Positions 4,514 through 7,880 of a DNA stretch of 7,880 nt are shown here, piece after piece. Made by a program: the position numbers and the translations under genes. The stretch is from an uncultured Spirochaetales bacterium (GTDB lineage: Bacteria; Spirochaetota; Spirochaetia; Treponematales; Treponemataceae): contig CAMGSV010000117.1 of the NCBI GenBank assembly GCA_946061495.1, positions 1 through 7,880 of the forward strand, in the 5' to 3' direction. The stretch's first letter is position 1, and each line of letters starts with the position of its first letter. Below the pieces are notes generated by a model that was not told where the DNA came from, ran no database searches, and saw only the letters and a program-made list of their open reading frames with translations.

Positions 4514-5215
4514 ATGAAGTCAGCAAAAATCATTTTGCTTCTTTGTGTGGGCTTGCTTTTTACCAGTTTTGCCTTCTCACAGCAGGCTGTGCAGGAGACG
4601 ACGGTTGAAGAAGAGTACTTGAGCAGTGTTGAGGATGTAATCATCCGGGAATTGGCAGATACAGATGACAGGGACAACAAGCTTGTTTCCCTCCAGTATA
4701 TCAGGGGTGCTATCGAAGGTGGCAGAACGAGCCCTGATATCATTTATGCCCTGGAGTCACTGGCTGGAGAGGGAATCTCATCCCAGGCACGGACCAATGG
4801 CCGTCTTATGAACAACTTCCCCGATGTGCGTGCCGAGGCTTGCGAGTTGCTTGGACAGGTAAAGACCGAAGAGTCAAAGACCATCCTCGTGAAGACCGCC
4901 CTGGCAGACAATGAGCCTACCGTTGTTGCCGCCGCTATCCGTAGCTTGGGTGACATTGGAATCAACGAGAAGGACGAGGTTGTGTCCACCATCATTTGGG
5001 TGCAGAAAAAGTATGCAACACTGAACCCTACCAGCAGCCTGGCCCACGAGATTTTGTTTGCCTATGAAAAGTTGGGTGATTCCGTTGAGGACAAGGCACC
5101 AATGATTCAGTCCATCTCAGCAATCGCTTCCAACTACACTTTCGTGCCTGCCGTACGTCAGAAGGCATATGAGTTGCTGCGTCAGTTGACTGGCGTATCA
5201 AAGTCCGGAATGTGA
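4514..5215 (+). CDS. Exported HEAT-repeat protein
   Basis: This is a 233-residue protein of unknown specific role. The first 22 residues form a signal peptide (KSAK, then a hydrophobic core), with likely cleavage after FAFS or thereabouts, so it should be periplasmic. The rest is alpha-helical repeats of the HEAT/armadillo type. The clearest unit is about 103-150: PDVRAEACELLGQV, then a second helix pair ending AAAIRSLGDIG. Weaker units are at about 54-85 and 176-226. Such solenoids bind proteins rather than catalyse reactions. It is preceded by an excellent AGGAGG site and followed by a strong terminator, so it is probably monocistronic. Confidence 0.9.
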   Translation: MKSAKIILLLCVGLLFTSFAFSQQAVQETTVEEEYLSSVEDVIIRELADTDDRDNKLVSLQYIRGAIEGGRTSPDIIYALESLAGEGISSQARTNGRLMNNFPDVRAEACELLGQVKTEESKTILVKTALADNEPTVVAAAIRSLGDIGINEKDEVVSTIIWVQKKYATLNPTSSLAHEILFAYEKLGDSVEDKAPMIQSISAIASNYTFVPAVRQKAYELLRQLTGVSKSGM

Positions 5216-5219
5216 GGAT

Positions 5220-5251
5220 AAAAAAAAGGACGCTTTTCAGCGTCCTTTTTT
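5220..5251. terminator. Bidirectional intrinsic terminator between the HEAT-repeat gene and tRNA-Arg
   Basis: GGACGCT (5228-5234) pairs perfectly with AGCGTCC (5239-5245) around TTTC. It is flanked by AAAAAAA on the left and TTTTTT on the right, so it has a T-tract on either strand. It ends the plus-strand HEAT-repeat gene and the minus-strand tRNA, whose 3' end is 8 bases away. Confidence 0.93.
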
Positions 5252-5258
5252 GTAGGTT

Positions 5259-5332
5259 TGAGAGATACAGGATTCGAACCTGCCACCTTCGCCTCCGGAG
5301 GGCGACGCTCTATCCAAATGAGCTAATCTCTC
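5259..5332 (-). tRNA. tRNA-Arg (anticodon CCG)
   Basis: A complete cloverleaf reads on the minus strand, 74 bases including the discriminator A. The acceptor GAGAGAT pairs with ATCTCTC. The D-arm is GCTC...GAGC. The anticodon stem TCGCC/GGCGA encloses the loop CTCCGGA with anticodon CCG (5298-5296), which reads CGG. The T-arm has the TTCGAAT loop. CCA is not encoded (AACC follows), so it must be added after transcription. The tRNA has its own promoter and a terminator shared with the opposing gene. Confidence 0.96.
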
Positions 5333-5345
5333 GGATGTGTAATAG

Positions 5346-5374
5346 AATATATAGTTATTTAGCTTAAATGTCAA
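5346..5374 (-). promoter_or_regulatory. Promoter of tRNA-Arg
   Basis: On the minus strand TTGACA (5374-5369) and TATATT (5351-5346) are 17 bases apart, placing the start about 7 bases before the mature tRNA. It occupies the region just upstream of maf and overlaps the less likely ATG start of maf at 5368. Confidence 0.82.
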
Positions 5375-5385
5375 GGGAGGAAACA

Positions 5386-5982
5386 TTGGAACCGATCATT
5401 TTAGCATCAGGATCACCCCGCCGGCAAGAAATCCTCAAGACGCTTGGTGTGCCCTTTCAAGTCATCATCCCCGAAGTTGATGAATCTGAACTGGATGGAG
5501 TCGAGCTGGAGAAAATATCCGAATACTTGGCATCAAAAAAAGTTGAGTATGTATCGAAGATCCTTCCTGCAAAGCAGGAGGTTCCGTGGATCTTGGGTGC
5601 CGACACCACTATGATCATGGACGGAAAGGTCTATGGCAAGCCAGCGGACATCGACGAGGCTGTCATGTTTCTGAAGGATTTTTCCGGCAGAACCCATACC
5701 GTCTACACATCAATTGCCCTGTACAACGGGCGGCTCAAGTACCTGTCCACCAGGACCGCCAGAACCGATGTCACCTTTGCACCCCTCTCCCAGGATGAGA
5801 TTGACTGGTACATCTCTACTGGTGAATGGCACAACGTGGCAGGAGGCTACAGAATACAGGGCTTTGGCTCCTACTTCATCCGTAAAATAGAGGGGACAAG
5901 CAGCACGGTCATAGGCTTGCCACTCTTTGAATTATATGATATGTTGAAAGAACAGGGTTATTCCTTGATTGGATTGGAGTAA
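5386..5982 (+). CDS. maf: Maf-family nucleotide pyrophosphatase
   Basis: Maf proteins hydrolyse nucleoside triphosphates (dTTP/UTP or modified forms) to monophosphates, a house-cleaning role sometimes linked to division arrest. The signature ASGSPRR comes within the first dozen residues. GADTT, containing the catalytic Asp, is followed by GKP about ten residues later, and AGGYRIQG and TSSTVIGLPL follow as in the family. I chose a TTG start at 5386: GGGAGG (5375-5380) precedes it by five bases and the product begins MEPIILASGSPRR, as is usual, for 198 residues. The in-frame ATG at 5368 would add six residues but has no ribosome binding site and lies in the -35 region of the divergent tRNA promoter. 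A subtype (YhdE- or YceF-like) was not resolved. Confidence 0.93.
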   Translation: MEPIILASGSPRRQEILKTLGVPFQVIIPEVDESELDGVELEKISEYLASKKVEYVSKILPAKQEVPWILGADTTMIMDGKVYGKPADIDEAVMFLKDFSGRTHTVYTSIALYNGRLKYLSTRTARTDVTFAPLSQDEIDWYISTGEWHNVAGGYRIQGFGSYFIRKIEGTSSTVIGLPLFELYDMLKEQGYSLIGLE

Positions 5983-6033
5983 CACCTGTCTGCAGATCAT
6001 GGTCGGCCGTAGGTCGCTGTGGTTTGTCGAATC

Positions 6034-6112
6034 TTCCGAGCGTGGTTCTTAAGGGGGCCACGTTACGAGAAACAGAGTTTGGAGGAAACCTCAAAGGGTT
6101 TCCGGGAAGGAG
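6034..6112 (+). promoter_or_regulatory. Structured rpsB leader with two hairpins and ribosome binding site
   Basis: The 136 bases between maf and rpsB hold no gene. CGTGGTTC (6041-6048) pairs with GGGCCACG (6055-6062), including two G-U pairs, around a six-base loop. GGAAACC (6084-6090) pairs perfectly with GGTTTCC (6097-6103), ending three bases before AAGGAG (6107-6112), the rpsB ribosome binding site. A competing GAGG/CCTC pairing (6082-6085 with 6089-6092) would exclude the second hairpin. In several bacteria S2 represses its own operon through its leader; this could be such a site, but I did not match a known motif. No convincing promoter was found here. Confidence 0.5.
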
Positions 6113-6118
6113 TGTCTC

Positions 6119-6985
6119 ATGGCAGTAGTAACCATGAAGAGTCTGCTTGAGTCTGGCGTGCATTTCGGCCACCAGGTCAAGCGTTGGGATCCCCGCATGA
6201 AGAAGTATATCTTCGCAGAGCGGAATGGAATTCACATCATCGACTTGCAGAAGACCATCGTGTCCATCAAGGAGGCATACGAGGCTATCCGCAAGGTAAC
6301 AGTCGCTGGTAAATCAGTGCTGTTCGTAGGAACAAAGAAGCAGGCACAGCAGGCCATCGCAAAGGAAGCCGAGCGCTGTGGCATGTACTATGTAAACAAC
6401 CGCTGGCTTGGCGGTATGCTTACCAACTTTTCAACCATCAAGAAGTCATTGCTCCGCCTCAAGAAGCTTGAGAAGATGGAGGTTGACGGAACCTTTGAGA
6501 ATCTCACCAAAAAAGAAATCGCTGCAATCCAGAAGGAAAAGGCAAAGCTGGAGAAGAACCTGGGCGGAATCAAGGAGATGAAGGAGCTGCCCGGTGCCAT
6601 CTTCATCATTGACACACACAAGGAGCAGATTGCTGTAACCGAAGCCCGCCGCATGGGTATTCCCATTGTGGCCGTCGTTGACACCAACTGTAATCCCGAG
6701 GGAATCGACTATCCCATCCCCGGCAATGACGACGCAATCCGTGCCATCACCCTCTTCACCCAGATTATCGCCAACGCTGTAATCGATGCAGACAATGAGG
6801 CTGGTCTCAAGATCATCGAGAACCTGCAGGATGAAGACGAGGATGTTGCCACTGACGCAGCTAAGAAGTCTGACGAGGAAGAGATCATCGACTATAGCAA
6901 CTATACTCCCACCGAACCTAAGGAAGAGGATGCAGCCACATTCGATGACGAGGACCTGGTGGACGAGGACAAGCTGTACAAATAA
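6119..6985 (+). CDS. rpsB: 30S ribosomal protein S2
   Basis: S2 binds the small subunit late in assembly and is needed with S1 for initiation. The 288-residue protein has the standard landmarks: MKSLLESGVHFGHQ (6-19), WDPRMKKYIF, VGTKKQAQ (70-77), NNRWLGGMLTNF (93-104) and IPIVAVVDTNCNP (181-193). The core ends near 236 (IIENLQ). The remaining 50 or so residues form an acidic Asp/Glu-rich tail beyond the usual core; I recall long S2 proteins in spirochaetes. AAGGAG with a six-base spacer supports the start. It is followed by tsf after 21 bases, the usual rpsB-tsf operon. Confidence 0.98.
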   Translation: MAVVTMKSLLESGVHFGHQVKRWDPRMKKYIFAERNGIHIIDLQKTIVSIKEAYEAIRKVTVAGKSVLFVGTKKQAQQAIAKEAERCGMYYVNNRWLGGMLTNFSTIKKSLLRLKKLEKMEVDGTFENLTKKEIAAIQKEKAKLEKNLGGIKEMKELPGAIFIIDTHKEQIAVTEARRMGIPIVAVVDTNCNPEGIDYPIPGNDDAIRAITLFTQIIANAVIDADNEAGLKIIENLQDEDEDVATDAAKKSDEEEIIDYSNYTPTEPKEEDAATFDDEDLVDEDKLYK

Positions 6986-7006
6986 GACGATTGGAGAAAA
7001 CATACA

Positions 7007-7843
7007 ATGGAAATTAAAGCCGCTGATGTAAAGGCACTGCGCGACAGAACTGGTGCCGGAATGATGGAGTGCAAGAAGGCCCTCACCGAGACCAATGGTG
7101 ACGCAGCAGCCGCTGAGAAGCTGCTGAAGGAAAAGGGTTTGGCTGCTGTTGGCAAGCGTGCTGACCGGGAGACCGCCGAGGGACGTGTGTTCATCAAGAT
7201 TGAGGGAAATAAGGCTGCTATCTGTGAGCTGACTTGTGAGACAGACTTCGTTGCAAAGAACGAGGACTTCGTGAAGATTGGAAACGACATCGTCGCCACT
7301 GTCATCGCAAAGGGCTACACTGAGATTAACCAGGAGCTGTCTGACATGCTGCTGGATCTGGCTACAAAGATTCGCGAGAACATGACTGTTCGCCGGCTGG
7401 AGCTGGTGGAGGTTCCCGCCAATGCAGCTGTATCCAGCTACGTCCACAGTGACGGAAAGACTGGTGTAATCACCGTTGTTTCTGCAGACCCCGCAGATGC
7501 TGCACAGAACGCCGATGTGGTTGAGTTTGCCCATGACTGCTGCCTGCACATTGCAGCCTTCACCCCCGCCTTCATCAAGCGGGAGGATGTGGATGCAAGC
7601 TACATCCAAGAGCAGCGTGAAATCTTCACCAAGCAGGTGGAGAGCCTGGACAAGCCCGAAAACGTCAAGAAGGGTATTGTTGAGGGCAAGGTGAACAAGC
7701 ACCTGGCAGAGATTTGTTTCATGGACCAGCCCTTTGTCAAGGACGACAAGGTTTCTGTAGCAAAGAAAATGGAAGAGATCGGTAAGAACGTGGGTGCAAA
7801 GCTGGCAATCACAAAGGTTGTCTCTTACCAGCTTGGAGCATAA
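7007..7843 (+). CDS. tsf: Elongation factor Ts
   Basis: EF-Ts exchanges GDP for GTP on EF-Tu during translation. The 278-residue protein has the N-terminal UBA-like segment (VKALRDRTGAGMMECKKAL, 8-26) and the EF-Tu-contacting TDFV motif (79-82) in CETDFVAKNEDF. It also has a C-terminal GKVNKHLAEICFMDQPFV segment, typical of the family. GGAG (6993-6996) lies ten bases before the ATG, a rather long spacer, consistent with coupling to upstream rpsB. The 37 bases after the stop contain no terminator; frr or pyrH often comes next. Confidence 0.98.
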   Translation: MEIKAADVKALRDRTGAGMMECKKALTETNGDAAAAEKLLKEKGLAAVGKRADRETAEGRVFIKIEGNKAAICELTCETDFVAKNEDFVKIGNDIVATVIAKGYTEINQELSDMLLDLATKIRENMTVRRLELVEVPANAAVSSYVHSDGKTGVITVVSADPADAAQNADVVEFAHDCCLHIAAFTPAFIKREDVDASYIQEQREIFTKQVESLDKPENVKKGIVEGKVNKHLAEICFMDQPFVKDDKVSVAKKMEEIGKNVGAKLAITKVVSYQLGA

Positions 7844-7854
7844 TTTTCTATAAT
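7825..7854 (+). promoter_or_regulatory. Possible promoter at the 3' end of tsf
   Basis: A perfect TATAAT (7849-7854) follows TTACCA (7825-7830) by 18 bases. The -35 is poor and the downstream gene is outside the window, so this is tentative. It might give extra transcription of the next gene. Confidence 0.25.
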
Positions 7855-7880
7855 AAACCTTGGTAGCGTGGGATTCCATC

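Noticed and set aside
5909..6235. A 108-codon minus-strand frame across the maf end and rpsB leader
   Set aside because: It overlaps two certain genes in antisense, has no ribosome binding site and no recognisable domain.
6446..7879. A 477-codon open frame on the minus strand opposite rpsB and tsf
   Set aside because: It lies entirely antisense to two certain genes and its protein has no recognisable motif. It runs off the window, and long antisense frames arise from the codon bias of highly expressed genes.

Overview
The window is chromosomal bacterial DNA. It carries a housekeeping block next to a small accessory cluster. The protein sequences (S2, EF-Ts, RNase III with an N-terminal extension, Maf, PPAT) and the compact rpmF-acpP-rnc and rpsB-tsf groups look spirochaete-like to me, perhaps Sphaerochaeta or Treponema. 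This is an inference from memory of these families, not a database match. Promoters are close to the sigma-70 consensus, and most genes have GGAGG-type ribosome binding sites.

Left accessory region (1-1845). An intact Rpn-family PD-(D/E)XK nuclease gene (747-1688, minus strand) lies beside a 5'-truncated paralogue (124-559, minus strand). The two share a direct repeat of about 305 bp (255-559 and 986-1290) with only four mismatches. The intact gene has an in-frame internal ATG (Met212) with GGAGG six bases upstream. This fits the gene-within-gene Rpn toxin-antitoxin/anti-phage systems, in which a short C-terminal protein (RpnS) is translated separately and inhibits the full-length nuclease. 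The four-residue repeats typical of RpnS are present: 12 GxxxG-type units in the intact gene and 3 in the fragment. The truncated copy keeps the same internal start and could encode a free-standing 66-residue RpnS-like protein with a different C-terminal tail. The first ~105 bases resemble the region upstream of the intact rpn gene, so another rpn gene probably starts just beyond the left edge.

Minus-strand housekeeping block (1846-3736). Transcription runs leftward: coaD (coenzyme A biosynthesis), a terminator-like hairpin, a consensus promoter, then rpmF (ribosomal protein L32), acpP (acyl carrier protein) and, beyond a terminator-like hairpin, rnc (RNase III). AcpP carries the phosphopantetheine that CoaD helps supply as part of CoA.

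Plus-strand block (3790-7843). This holds a Pro/Glu-repeat lipoprotein, an exported HEAT-repeat protein, a bidirectional terminator shared with a minus-strand tRNA-Arg(CCG), maf (nucleotide pyrophosphatase), a structured leader, and rpsB-tsf (ribosomal protein S2 and elongation factor Ts). The tRNA and maf are divergent and share about 50 bp of control DNA.

The most interesting part is the rpn cluster. It shows variation in repeat number, tail exchange and a possible orphan antitoxin. The rest is conserved core genome with some notable start-site and leader details.
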